Shown one piece after another: positions 1-5,797 of a stretch of DNA of 7,256 nt. A model generated the notes under the pieces. The model was not told where the DNA came from. It saw only the letters and a list, made by a program, of their open reading frames with translations, and ran no database searches. This stretch comes from Smithella sp. ME-1 (GTDB lineage Bacteria; Desulfobacterota; Syntrophia; Syntrophales; Smithellaceae). Made by a program: the position numbers and the translations under genes. Position 1 is the first letter of the stretch. Each line of letters begins with the position of its first letter. The stretch is from assembly GCA_000495415.1 (NCBI GenBank), contig AWGX01000432.1, positions 1-7,256 on the forward strand, read 5' to 3'.

Positions 1-27
1 TCATCTTTGATTTAGAAATGGAATAAA

Positions 28-1119
28 TTATATAATTCCCGGAATGTTCAGATTGAAAGATTTTCCTGAGTTTGTAGTTAAGGAAATCTTGCCTCTAGGT
101 TGACCGGTGAGCGATTTTACAATTAAATTTGCATGAGGGTAAAGAGTTTTTATTGCTGAGATATTTGCGTTTTTTAAACCACGAAAAGTAGAAGCATCAC
201 GATTAGATACAACAAAAGAGAGTTCTTCAGCATGAGGAGCGACTTTTCTCAATAGCTTTATTGTGTTATTATAATAAACAGAAGATAAAACAAGATTACC
301 CAACGCCGGATGAATAGGACCTGCCAGTACAGACCCATCTTTTATCATTTCCGGAGTTATATGCAGGCCCACTCTGATGACACGAATTCCTGCGGCAGAT
401 AACTTTTCCCAGGCTATACGGCATAATTCAACAGCCTCGGAAAGTTCCAGTGGTTTATATTTTCCATCCTGAAATATTTTTGCAAGAGTGGTACCGCTTA
501 ATACGACAACCGGATGAATCCTCACAATATCGGGTTTGAGTTTAATTGTCTTATCGAGGGAATAGATAAACCCATCTTTTGTATCTTTGGGCAAACCAGC
601 CATAAGATGCAAACCGGTTCGAAATCCATTGTCTTTTAAAATAGTCAAAGCCTTGACTATTGAATCGGTGTTATGGCCCCTTTGAGCGGAAAGCAATACC
701 TCGTCAACAAAAGACTGAGCCCCGATTTCTATTGTGGTGACATTATATTTTTTCAACAGTGGCAAGTTGTCTATAGAGATGTAGTCAGGCCTCGTTGAAA
801 TTCTCAGGGATTCAACAATTCCTTTTCGAATGAAAGAATATGCCCAGGAGAAAAGCTCCTCCTGATAAGCAGGGTCAACTCCTGTAAAACTACCGCCGTA
901 AAATGCAATTTCGACTTTTTTTGACTTGTCTTTATTCCATGTCAGATAAGAATTAACTTCCGCATCAAAATAATCTTTAGTCATCTTCTGCGGGAAGTTT
1001 CCGGCAGAAATATTTTGATTGCAAAAGATGCAGCGGTGCGGACAACCGCTGTTCATGATGAAAACGGGAATAATCAAAAGATTGTTGTTGATCTTAGAGT
1101 CATGACTAGTTTTCTTCAT
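28..1119 (-). CDS. Elp3-like radical SAM protein, no acetyltransferase domain
   Basis: A radical SAM enzyme of about 363 residues. Cys26, Cys30 and Cys33 form the CxxxCxxC motif (CPHRCIFC) that binds the SAM-cleaving 4Fe-4S cluster. YGGSFTG (74-80) is the glycine-rich SAM-binding strand; GAQS (133-136), RGH (147-149) and GLP (175-177) are further conserved blocks of the Elp3/COG1243-type barrel. The C-terminal region (from about 300, with NRDASTFRGLKNANI) resembles the end seen in bacterial short Elp3-like proteins; the GNAT acetyltransferase domain of true Elp3 is absent. The substrate is unknown; tRNA modification is a guess from the family name. I start it at the ATG at 1119, 14 nt inside the end of rnc, with a weak GGGA about 11 nt upstream. 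The open frame extends upstream to 1182, which would add 21 basic residues inside rnc and seems less likely. The overlap implies co-transcription and translational coupling with rnc. Family is secure, function is not. Confidence 0.9.
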   Translation of the reverse strand: MKKTSHDSKINNNLLIIPVFIMNSGCPHRCIFCNQNISAGNFPQKMTKDYFDAEVNSYLTWNKDKSKKVEIAFYGGSFTGVDPAYQEELFSWAYSFIRKGIVESLRISTRPDYISIDNLPLLKKYNVTTIEIGAQSFVDEVLLSAQRGHNTDSIVKALTILKDNGFRTGLHLMAGLPKDTKDGFIYSLDKTIKLKPDIVRIHPVVVLSGTTLAKIFQDGKYKPLELSEAVELCRIAWEKLSAAGIRVIRVGLHITPEMIKDGSVLAGPIHPALGNLVLSSVYYNNTIKLLRKVAPHAEELSFVVSNRDASTFRGLKNANISAIKTLYPHANLIVKSLTGQPRGKISLTTNSGKSFNLNIPGII

Positions 1120-1819
1120 TTTGCAGTATTTCCCAGGCTTTTTGCGCGGCTTGTTTTTCAGCATCTTTCTTACTTTTACCATTTCCGGTTTCCGTTAATT
1201 TGTTTACAATAATTACTTTTACTTCAAATATTTTATTATGATCCGGACCAGTGGAGGCGGCAACCATATAAAGTGGAGTTGTCTTATATCTTTTCTGACA
1301 GAGCTCCTGCAGGGCAGTTTTATAGTCGAAATATTCGGTACCGGAGTTGTCATCTTTCAATAACGGTTCAATTAATCTCGTTATAATAGTTTTTGCGTTA
1401 TTGAAATCCGAATCAAGGTATGCGGCGGCAATGATAGCTTCGAAAGCGTTGGCTAAAAAAGAATCCTTGGTGCGGCTACCGGAACCCTCTTCACCCCGAC
1501 CCAGTAAAAGACAGTCGCCAATCTGTAAGTTACGGGCAAGTTCAGCCAACTGTTTCTCGTTTACCAATGCGGCGCGAATCTGAGTAAGGGTTCCCTCTGT
1601 ATAAGTGACATATTTTTTTATGATGAGGTCACTTACGCAAGCTCCTAAAACGGAATCACCTAAAAACTCGAATCTTTCATTGTCGGAAGAAGACAATTGT
1701 TTATTTTCATTGACATAAGAACGATGAGTGAGCGCGGTAGAAAGAAGATTAATATCGCGAAACCGATAAGCTATTTTTTTTTCTAAATCGTGTAAAATGT
1801 TAATTCTGGTTTGATCCAT
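1106..1819 (-). CDS. rnc: Ribonuclease III
   Basis: Endoribonuclease that cuts double-stranded RNA during rRNA and mRNA processing; cytoplasmic homodimer. About 237 residues, the usual bacterial length. The N-terminal RNase III domain carries the signature NERFEFLGDS with metal-binding Glu48, Glu51 and Asp55, and the second acidic block LANAFEA with Glu127. The residue matching E. coli Asp114 is Asn124 (codon AAC). A C-terminal double-stranded RNA-binding domain begins near DYKTALQELCQ (about 165) and ends with GKSKKDAEKQAAQKAWE, the KKxAE-like RNA-contact helix. I chose the ATG at 1819, preceded by AAGGA at a 10-nt distance; an in-frame TTG at 1849 would add ten residues and put the ribosome site inside the gene. 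It is the first gene of a minus-strand pair with the overlapping radical SAM gene. Confidence 0.96.
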   Translation of the reverse strand: MDQTRINILHDLEKKIAYRFRDINLLSTALTHRSYVNENKQLSSSDNERFEFLGDSVLGACVSDLIIKKYVTYTEGTLTQIRAALVNEKQLAELARNLQIGDCLLLGRGEEGSGSRTKDSFLANAFEAIIAAAYLDSDFNNAKTIITRLIEPLLKDDNSGTEYFDYKTALQELCQKRYKTTPLYMVAASTGPDHNKIFEVKVIIVNKLTETGNGKSKKDAEKQAAQKAWEILQNEEN

Positions 1820-1829
1820 TAACGATTTT

Positions 1830-1856
1830 TCCTTTTTTATGAGTGTCAAAAGTATA
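1830..1856 (-). promoter_or_regulatory. Probable -10 element and ribosome-binding site of rnc
   Basis: On the minus strand TATACT (1856 to 1851) matches the sigma70 -10 consensus at 5 of 6 bases, and would start transcription near 1844, about 25 nt before the rnc ATG. AAGGA (1834 to 1830) follows as Shine-Dalgarno. No good -35 hexamer lies at 16-18 bp upstream, so the promoter call is weak in AT-rich DNA; the ribosome site is better supported and decides the ATG at 1819. Confidence 0.35.
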
Positions 1857-1998
1857 TTTTATTACGATAAATATGAAGTCAGATTTTGTATTACGTCAGG
1901 CTTCTTGTTCTTTGTTTTTACAAAATCATTTAGCGTTTGGTCCTAAAAAATTATGCTAATAACCCATTATTTACAAACATAAAATACGAGAAAATGAG

Positions 1999-2016
1999 CA
2001 GATAAGCAACAGATAA
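1999..2016. repeat. Direct repeat CAGATAA, 11-bp period
   Basis: CAGATAA occurs at 1999-2005 and 2010-2016, and a related AGATAAATT recurs at 2011-2019 and 2059-2067. It sits in the 278-bp divergent gap between rnc and the membrane protein gene, about 85 bp before the latter. A period of about one helical turn is what a regulator site would show, but short AT-rich repeats also arise by chance. I found no convincing promoter hexamer pair for the plus-strand gene in this gap. Confidence 0.3.
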
Positions 2017-2082
2017 ATTCTGAATATGAAAAAATATTGGATTTAGAAATGAAATTAAGATAAATTACATTTTAATAAATGC

Positions 2083-2090
2083 AAAGGAGA
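2083..2090 (+). promoter_or_regulatory. Strong Shine-Dalgarno before the 116-residue membrane protein
   Basis: AAAGGAGA lies 7 nt before the ATG at 2098, an almost full match to the anti-Shine-Dalgarno. It is the best ribosome site in the window and fixes the start of the membrane protein gene. It contrasts with the metalloprotease gene just downstream, which has none. Confidence 0.8.
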
Positions 2091-2097
2091 TATTATA

Positions 2098-2448
2098 ATG
2101 GATGCAATTACGGGATACATATCTGCGCACCCGGGAGTGCTCGTAATGATTGTTGTTTTCATCATAATTTTAATAGTGCATTTTATTTTCAAAAGCTTAA
2201 TTAAATCAGCTTTGATCTTTTTGCTTTTTTTACTGGCGGTATCCGGTTACTACTACTTGAAAGACCCGGATAAAATGCCGGAGAAAATTGACCAATCAAT
2301 TAACTTACTGAAATCCGGTGTTATTGAAATTGTGGATAAAAGTAAGGGTTTTTTTAAAGACACCAAAGAACTGTACAAAGAAAGTAAAGATGTTCCTGGT
2401 GATTTTAATAAAATGCTTAAAGAATCAGATCAAAAAGCGGGTAAATAA
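2098..2448 (+). CDS. Small two-helix membrane protein, function unknown
   Basis: A 116-residue protein I do not recognise. Residues 13-31 and 37-54 are two strongly hydrophobic helices joined by a short loop with two lysines (FKSLIKS), followed by a charged, lysine-rich, probably helical tail (55-116) without cysteines or catalytic motifs. By the positive-inside rule the short loop would be cytoplasmic, placing the tail outside the membrane; this is inference, since the tail is also lysine-rich. The start is firm because of the strong AAAGGAGA upstream. The metalloprotease gene begins 27 nt after the stop, on the same strand and in the same reading frame, so the two are likely co-transcribed. 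The tail could be a tether or a partner of the protease, but nothing in the sequence proves it. Confidence 0.8.
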   Translation: MDAITGYISAHPGVLVMIVVFIIILIVHFIFKSLIKSALIFLLFLLAVSGYYYLKDPDKMPEKIDQSINLLKSGVIEIVDKSKGFFKDTKELYKESKDVPGDFNKMLKESDQKAGK

Positions 2449-2475
2449 TATTCTTTTTTTCTCCAATGTCATAAT

Positions 2476-3390
2476 ATGTCAAATCCATTAAGAAAGATAG
2501 ACTGGGGCTTATTAATTTTGCTGGTTATCCTTATTATTGTGGCTACAGCTTCGGTAAAAGCATCTAAATCCTGCCAGAGACCAATAACTTACCGTTTGGG
2601 TAAAGTTGATGAGAGGTTTAATCTCAGCCGTGATAATTTCGAGACAGCCGTTAAAATGGCCGTGGCCATATGGGGGAAACCATTTCAGAGAGATTTTTCC
2701 CGCGAGGATGCGAATGGAGCAATAGAAGTAAATATCATTTATGATTATCGTCAGGAAGCTACCGACAAATTAAGGAATCTTAATTACAAAATTGACCACT
2801 CCAGAAACTCATACGAAGAATTGAAATCACGCCTGGAAACGTTAAAAGCTGAATATGAGTCAAAAAGAATTAGTGTTGATAATGATATTAATGATTATAA
2901 TACGAGAGCAAATGCCTTAAACAATGATATTGAGTCGTGGAACAAAAAAGGCGGTGTTCCGCAGAGTGTTTATTTGCAGCTAATGAAAGAAAAAGATGAA
3001 TTATCCGTTTTTCGTGAAAATTTGAATGTGCGTCAGGAAGAAACAAAGGCGTTGACAGACACGATAAATAGTTTAGTAGTGGTTATCAATGAAACAGCTT
3101 TAAATAATAATCTGGATATGCTTGACCAGCAGAATATAGGTAATGCATTAGGACGTGAGTTTTGCGAAGGATTATATGAATACAGAAACGGCAGGCGAGC
3201 AATCACAATTTATCAATATGATAATGAGCGTCGGCTCGTACGTGTTCTTGCTCATGAATTTGGTCACGCTCTTGGTTTGAATCATAGTAAGAATAAAGAA
3301 TCTATAATGTATCCTATCATTCAATCTGATTCGCTTGAACTGACAGAGGATGATATCGCTGCGCTTAAAGAGCGTTTCAAAAGTTATTAA
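2476..3390 (+). CDS. Exported or membrane-anchored matrixin-type zinc metalloprotease with coiled-coil insert
   Basis: Predicted metzincin peptidase of 304 residues. The zinc site HEFGHALGLNH uses His260, His264 and His270 with Glu261 as the catalytic base; SIMYP with Met278 is the Met-turn, spaced as in matrixins (M10). Residues 11-25 form a hydrophobic helix after a short charged start; AxA-like sites at 23-25 and 27-29 would allow signal peptidase cleavage, otherwise it is a signal anchor. Residues 37-92 look like the N-terminal half of a matrixin domain (ITYRLGKVDERFNLS, then a helix with AIW). Residues about 95-205 are charged and heptad-like, rich in Asn, Lys and Glu, and read as a long coiled-coil hairpin inserted before the catalytic helix. 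Cys33 and Cys230 flank this insert and could pair if the protein is periplasmic. No propeptide with a cysteine switch is evident. There is no Shine-Dalgarno before the ATG; an overlapping ATG-TCA-TAA lies at 2466-2474. Protease family is firm, substrate unknown. Confidence 0.88.
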   Translation: MSNPLRKIDWGLLILLVILIIVATASVKASKSCQRPITYRLGKVDERFNLSRDNFETAVKMAVAIWGKPFQRDFSREDANGAIEVNIIYDYRQEATDKLRNLNYKIDHSRNSYEELKSRLETLKAEYESKRISVDNDINDYNTRANALNNDIESWNKKGGVPQSVYLQLMKEKDELSVFRENLNVRQEETKALTDTINSLVVVINETALNNNLDMLDQQNIGNALGREFCEGLYEYRNGRRAITIYQYDNERRLVRVLAHEFGHALGLNHSKNKESIMYPIIQSDSLELTEDDIAALKERFKSY

Positions 3391-3422
3391 AAAAAATAAT
3401 TATTCTTTGAGGTTAATATTCG

Positions 3423-3451
3423 TTGACAAGCAAGCATCTTCTAAATATATT
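3423..3451 (+). promoter_or_regulatory. Near-consensus sigma70-type promoter of the Fe-S protein gene
   Basis: TTGACA (3423-3428) is a perfect -35, followed after exactly 17 bp by TATATT (3446-3451), 5 of 6 matches to the -10. Seven nucleotides past the -10 gives a predicted +1 at 3458, the A of the preferred ATG. The transcript would therefore be leaderless or nearly so, which agrees with the lack of a Shine-Dalgarno before that ATG. It separates this gene from the metalloprotease upstream. Confidence 0.65.
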
Positions 3452-3457
3452 CCAACC

Positions 3458-4669
3458 ATGAAAAATGAAACTTCTTTCACAAATAAAGAAGGGATGTTTA
3501 CGCGTGGATTTTCTGCTGAAAATTGTACCCAATGCGGTAAATGTCTTGTTGGATGTCAATATGGCAAATTCACATTAAAACAAGCCAGGGAAATTGTTAA
3601 AAAAGTAAGGATAATGCCGCAATGGTATCAGGATCTCGGTTTCTGTATCAGATGCGGCAAGTGTGATCACCGCTGTCCAGTTGATGCCCATCCCAGTTAT
3701 TTAATGCGGGAATGTCTGGAACATAAACGACGGTCGGAGATTAAAACGCCTGCTTCCATGGCGTATAGCATTAACGGTTTGGGAGTTGAAGGCTGGTATG
3801 CAAATTTCTTCAAGGATGCATACAAAGGACTAGGAACAGTTGATAAGAGAATTCTACGCAATTGGGCAATCCCAAAGAAGAGCAAAGATATTTTGTGGAT
3901 CGGCTGTACTGATCGGATGATGCCGCTTGCTGTAGAAGAATCTTATGTCCTCCGGAATGCGGCGAAATTCGGAGGCCCTGACGATTGTTGCGGTGTCTGG
4001 GCTATTCAGGCGGGACTCTTTGATGAGGGCTATCGGATTGCGAAAAGGTTTGTGAATCGTATCCTGGAAAACCGGTTCGAACGCCTGGTCGTCGGTTGCG
4101 GGCACTGTCAGAAAGTACTTACCAGTATTATGCCTCATACGTTAGGAGTGAAAGTGCCGTTTCCTGTAATAAGCATATACGACTACTTCCTCGACATGAT
4201 AGAAACCGGTTCTGTCCGTATTACAAAACCTGTGAATGTGGATGCGGCTATATCAGATCCGTGTTTCGGATACGAAAATGGGGATGATTATTTGAATGCA
4301 GTGCGTCGTCTTGCCTCTGCCATAGGCATGCGCATTTCCGAAATGCCGCATAATCGTGAAAACGCTCTTTGTTGTGGATACGGAGGGCTACATACAGACG
4401 GCAAAATCGTTAATGTTGTGCGAGCGGCTTTAATTAAACGGAAAGATATGGCTGCAAGCGGCAAAAAACATTTTGTGAGCTATTGTCCGGGGTGCCATTT
4501 AGTCAATTATTATTTCCAACCGAGATATAAATCGCATTATCTATTGGAAAATGTACTATTGGCCCTGGGTGATAATGTTACGAAACCATTTTCTATCTTC
4601 TACAGACGTATTCTCCATCCGCATATGGCTTGGAATCTTCTGAAAGTTTCAAAAAGTGCCCTTTTTTAA
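3458..4669 (+). CDS. HdrD/GlpC-like Fe-S protein: two 4Fe-4S motifs plus two CCG domains
   Basis: A soluble protein of about 403 residues, related to heterodisulfide reductase HdrCB/HdrD and GlpC. Cys23, 26, 29 and 33 and Cys63, 66, 69 and 73 form two CxxCxxCxxxC sites for 4Fe-4S clusters; only the second ends in the usual CP. Two cysteine-rich CCG domains follow: Cys150, Cys177-178, Cys214/217, then Cys269, Cys305-306, Cys343/346. The second fits CX31-39CCX35-36CXXC exactly; the first has only 26 residues before CC. In HdrB-type proteins these domains bind noncubane clusters at the substrate site or mediate electron transfer. No transmembrane helix, heme or flavin domain is seen, and no electron-transfer partner gene is nearby, so the partner is unknown. 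The frame is open upstream to an ATG at 3350 inside the protease gene, but the extra residues look non-conserved. An ATG at 3494 with AGAAGGG immediately before it is the other candidate start. Confidence 0.88.
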   Translation: MKNETSFTNKEGMFTRGFSAENCTQCGKCLVGCQYGKFTLKQAREIVKKVRIMPQWYQDLGFCIRCGKCDHRCPVDAHPSYLMRECLEHKRRSEIKTPASMAYSINGLGVEGWYANFFKDAYKGLGTVDKRILRNWAIPKKSKDILWIGCTDRMMPLAVEESYVLRNAAKFGGPDDCCGVWAIQAGLFDEGYRIAKRFVNRILENRFERLVVGCGHCQKVLTSIMPHTLGVKVPFPVISIYDYFLDMIETGSVRITKPVNVDAAISDPCFGYENGDDYLNAVRRLASAIGMRISEMPHNRENALCCGYGGLHTDGKIVNVVRAALIKRKDMAASGKKHFVSYCPGCHLVNYYFQPRYKSHYLLENVLLALGDNVTKPFSIFYRRILHPHMAWNLLKVSKSALF

Positions 4670-4670
4670 T

Positions 4671-4693
4671 ATTCAAATATTTTTATTTTGAAT
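4671..4693. repeat. AT-rich inverted repeat between convergent genes
   Basis: ATTCAAA (4671-4677) and TTTGAAT (4687-4693) form a 7-bp stem with a 9-nt loop in the 49-bp gap between the converging Fe-S protein and NIL-ferredoxin genes. AAAAAG-TGCC-CTTTTT (4651-4666) just before, over the stop codon, is a second weak stem. The place is right for a two-way terminator, but the stems are nearly all A-T, so I do not call one. Confidence 0.3.
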
Positions 4694-4718
4694 TGTAATG
4701 TAAGAGAGTCTGAAACGA

Positions 4719-5129
4719 TTAAAGAAGATTGATTTCCATGGCACGGACGGGACAGGCGGAAACGCAAAGTTCGCAACCATTGCATTTTTCGGCATCAAAT
4801 AAAACTTTGAAAGATTCTTTTTCAAAAGCAAGCGCTCCCGTAGGACAAAAAGCAGTGCAGGCACCACAGTGAACACATTTATCGGTGTTTTGGCTTACGC
4901 TTTTGGACAGAGGCTCTACTTTAAGCCCCAATTCTTTTAAAAAACGGATTCCCTGATCAAAATTTTCCTTTAAGCCGCTTAATTCAAGGACAATAACACC
5001 TTCCCGGCGCGGGAATATCCTTGCTTTTAAGATATTAAAAACAAGATCATATTGTTTAACGAGCTGATAAATTACAGGCTGCTGAACTATATCCGGAGTA
5101 TAGCGAATTACTATTTTTTTCGAATACAT
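4719..5129 (-). CDS. NIL-domain ferredoxin (two 4Fe-4S clusters)
   Basis: A cytoplasmic protein of about 136 residues. Residues 1-75 match the NIL domain (ferredoxin-like fold, also found at the C-terminus of methionine ABC transporter ATPases): KKIVIRYTPDIVQQPVIYQLVKQYDLVFNIL in pieces, then a strand pair with GVIVLELSG and a helix before LGLKVEPL. Residues 85-126 are a bacterial-type ferredoxin: Cys85, 88, 91, 95-Pro and Cys116, 119, 122, 126-Pro. In Methanosarcina a NIL-ferredoxin works with a DUF39-family protein in making homocysteine from aspartate semialdehyde, and similar pairs occur in anaerobic deltaproteobacteria; that role here is inference, since no DUF39 gene is in the window. 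I start it at the ATG at 5129. A TTG at 5189 is in frame but coincides with the -35 hexamer. Shine-Dalgarno is poor. It is separated from the hydrolase gene upstream by about 108 bp and has its own promoter. Confidence 0.9.
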   Translation of the reverse strand: MYSKKIVIRYTPDIVQQPVIYQLVKQYDLVFNILKARIFPRREGVIVLELSGLKENFDQGIRFLKELGLKVEPLSKSVSQNTDKCVHCGACTAFCPTGALAFEKESFKVLFDAEKCNGCELCVSACPVRAMEINLL

Positions 5130-5160
5130 AATATTATCAATCTGATAGAATTTGTGTAGA

Positions 5161-5189
5161 AGACTAAAATATCGGGAAAAGATTGTCAA
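5161..5189 (-). promoter_or_regulatory. Promoter of the NIL-ferredoxin gene
   Basis: Read on the minus strand, TTGACA (5189 to 5184) is a perfect -35; after 17 bp comes TAGTCT (5166 to 5161), a weak -10 that keeps the TA and final T. The predicted start near 5154 leaves a leader of about 25 nt before the ATG at 5129. A weak -10 next to a tandem repeat upstream is what an activator-dependent promoter would look like. Confidence 0.5.
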
Positions 5190-5197
5190 GGTAATTT

Positions 5198-5214
5198 ACT
5201 GCGGGCGACTGCGG
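5198..5214. repeat. Tandem ACTGCGG repeat, 10-bp period, upstream of the NIL-ferredoxin promoter
   Basis: ACTGCGG occurs at 5198-5204 and 5208-5214, separated by GCG. It is a GC-rich island in an AT-rich gap, ending 8 bp upstream of the TTGACA of the NIL-ferredoxin promoter. Two same-direction half-sites one helical turn apart, centred near -52 of the predicted start, suggest a binding site for a transcription activator. No regulator can be named from the sequence. Confidence 0.45.
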
Positions 5215-5237
5215 TTATTAAAAGAATATTTTGATTA

Positions 5238-5720
5238 TCAAGTGGGTGTAAGAAGACTTTTCCAATCGAGGATAGAAAAAGTTTTGTGTAGAGGATGATC
5301 ATCCTCTACCAGATGATATTCAAGATTGCAGAAATGTTTGGTAGCTATTTGTTTTACATTAGAGGGATCAACTACGTCATCGCCGGTTCCGTGATATAAG
5401 ATGACGGGAATCATTAATTGCTTGCTAACAACGGATTTGAATTCAGGAAGATTTAAAGCTGGTGCTAGAAGGATCAATTTTTTGACCATGTTTTCATTTT
5501 CCATGGCAAAGCTGACCGCCATTAAACCTCCGTAACTTGAGCCTACTATTATCAGGTCATTTTTCCCGGTAAGGACTCTGTTGAGTTTATTCATGCGTGC
5601 GTTAAAATCTCCCGTATAATCTTCAATAATCATTTCCGGAAAATTTTGAGCAAAAAACTGTCCTTTGGCGCCTTGCGCTGTGCTTTCCAGACCGTGAATA
5701 AAAACCAAAGTATTTCCCAT
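5238..5720 (-). CDS. YqiA-like small alpha/beta hydrolase (putative esterase)
   Basis: A 160-residue minimal alpha/beta hydrolase resembling the YqiA/UPF0227 esterases. FIHGLESTAQGAKG (7-20) is the oxyanion strand-loop; GSSYGG (60-65) is the nucleophile elbow with Ser62; HGTGDDVVDP (110-119) supplies the acid, probably Asp114; DDHPLH (140-145) supplies the histidine, probably His142. There is no cap domain, signal peptide or membrane helix, so it is cytoplasmic. The start is fixed by GAGAAGGG about 7 nt before the ATG. Likely a carboxylesterase or thioesterase on small substrates; the real substrate is unknown. It is transcribed divergently from the DUF1015 gene and upstream of the NIL-ferredoxin gene, which has its own promoter. 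Confidence 0.88.
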   Translation of the reverse strand: MGNTLVFIHGLESTAQGAKGQFFAQNFPEMIIEDYTGDFNARMNKLNRVLTGKNDLIIVGSSYGGLMAVSFAMENENMVKKLILLAPALNLPEFKSVVSKQLMIPVILYHGTGDDVVDPSNVKQIATKHFCNLEYHLVEDDHPLHKTFSILDWKSLLTPT

Positions 5721-5734
5721 ATATTATCCCTTCT

Positions 5735-5750
5735 CAATAATTTTTTATTG
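5735..5750. repeat. Small palindrome CAATAA-TTTT-TTATTG in the divergent gap
   Basis: A perfect 6-bp inverted repeat with a 4-nt spacer between the divergent hydrolase and DUF1015 genes. It overlaps the predicted transcription start of the hydrolase (about 5749), so it could be an operator or a leader hairpin. All but two of its base pairs are A-T, and chance is a real alternative. Confidence 0.3.
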
Positions 5751-5755
5751 TGTAG

Positions 5756-5784
5756 ATTATGGCAGTATGTTATCAATTTCACAA
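5756..5784 (-). promoter_or_regulatory. Promoter of the alpha/beta hydrolase gene
   Basis: On the minus strand TTGTGA (5784 to 5779; 4 of 6) and CATAAT (5761 to 5756; 5 of 6) are 17 bp apart. Transcription would start near 5749, giving a leader of about 28 nt that includes GAGAAGGG. The site lies in the leader of the divergent DUF1015 gene, so the two genes may compete for polymerase. Confidence 0.4.
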
Positions 5785-5797
5785 GAAAAGTAAATAC

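Noticed and set aside
1820..1849. TTG start extending RNase III by ten residues
   Set aside because: The AAGGA ribosome site lies inside this extension and is placed for the ATG at 1819.
1873..1959. A 28-codon ORF on the plus strand in the gap between rnc and the membrane protein gene
   Set aside because: No Shine-Dalgarno, no recognisable features, and short AT-rich ORFs like this are expected by chance.
9..2051. Exact 12-base repeat GATTTAGAAATG at 9-20 and 2040-2051
   Set aside because: One or two 12-base matches are expected by chance in AT-rich DNA of this length, and flanks do not match.
2560..2580. Lipobox at Cys33 of the metalloprotease
   Set aside because: The residues before the Cys (ASKS) do not fit the lipobox: Lys at -2 and no Leu or Val at -3.
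3391..3422. Possible terminator after the metalloprotease (AATAATTATT)
   Set aside because: Purely A-T, short, and without a clear stem plus T-run.
3350..3457. N-terminal extension of the Fe-S protein into the metalloprotease gene
   Set aside because: The added residues are basic and low in recognisable content, the ATG lies inside the upstream gene, and a strong promoter lies downstream of it.
3697..4287. Opposite-strand and alternate-frame ORFs of 60-95 codons inside the Fe-S protein gene
   Set aside because: They shadow a gene with clear cysteine motifs, lack ribosome sites and show no family features.
5130..5189. TTG start extending the NIL-ferredoxin by 20 residues
   Set aside because: It coincides with a perfect -35 hexamer, and the NIL domain begins right after the ATG at 5129.
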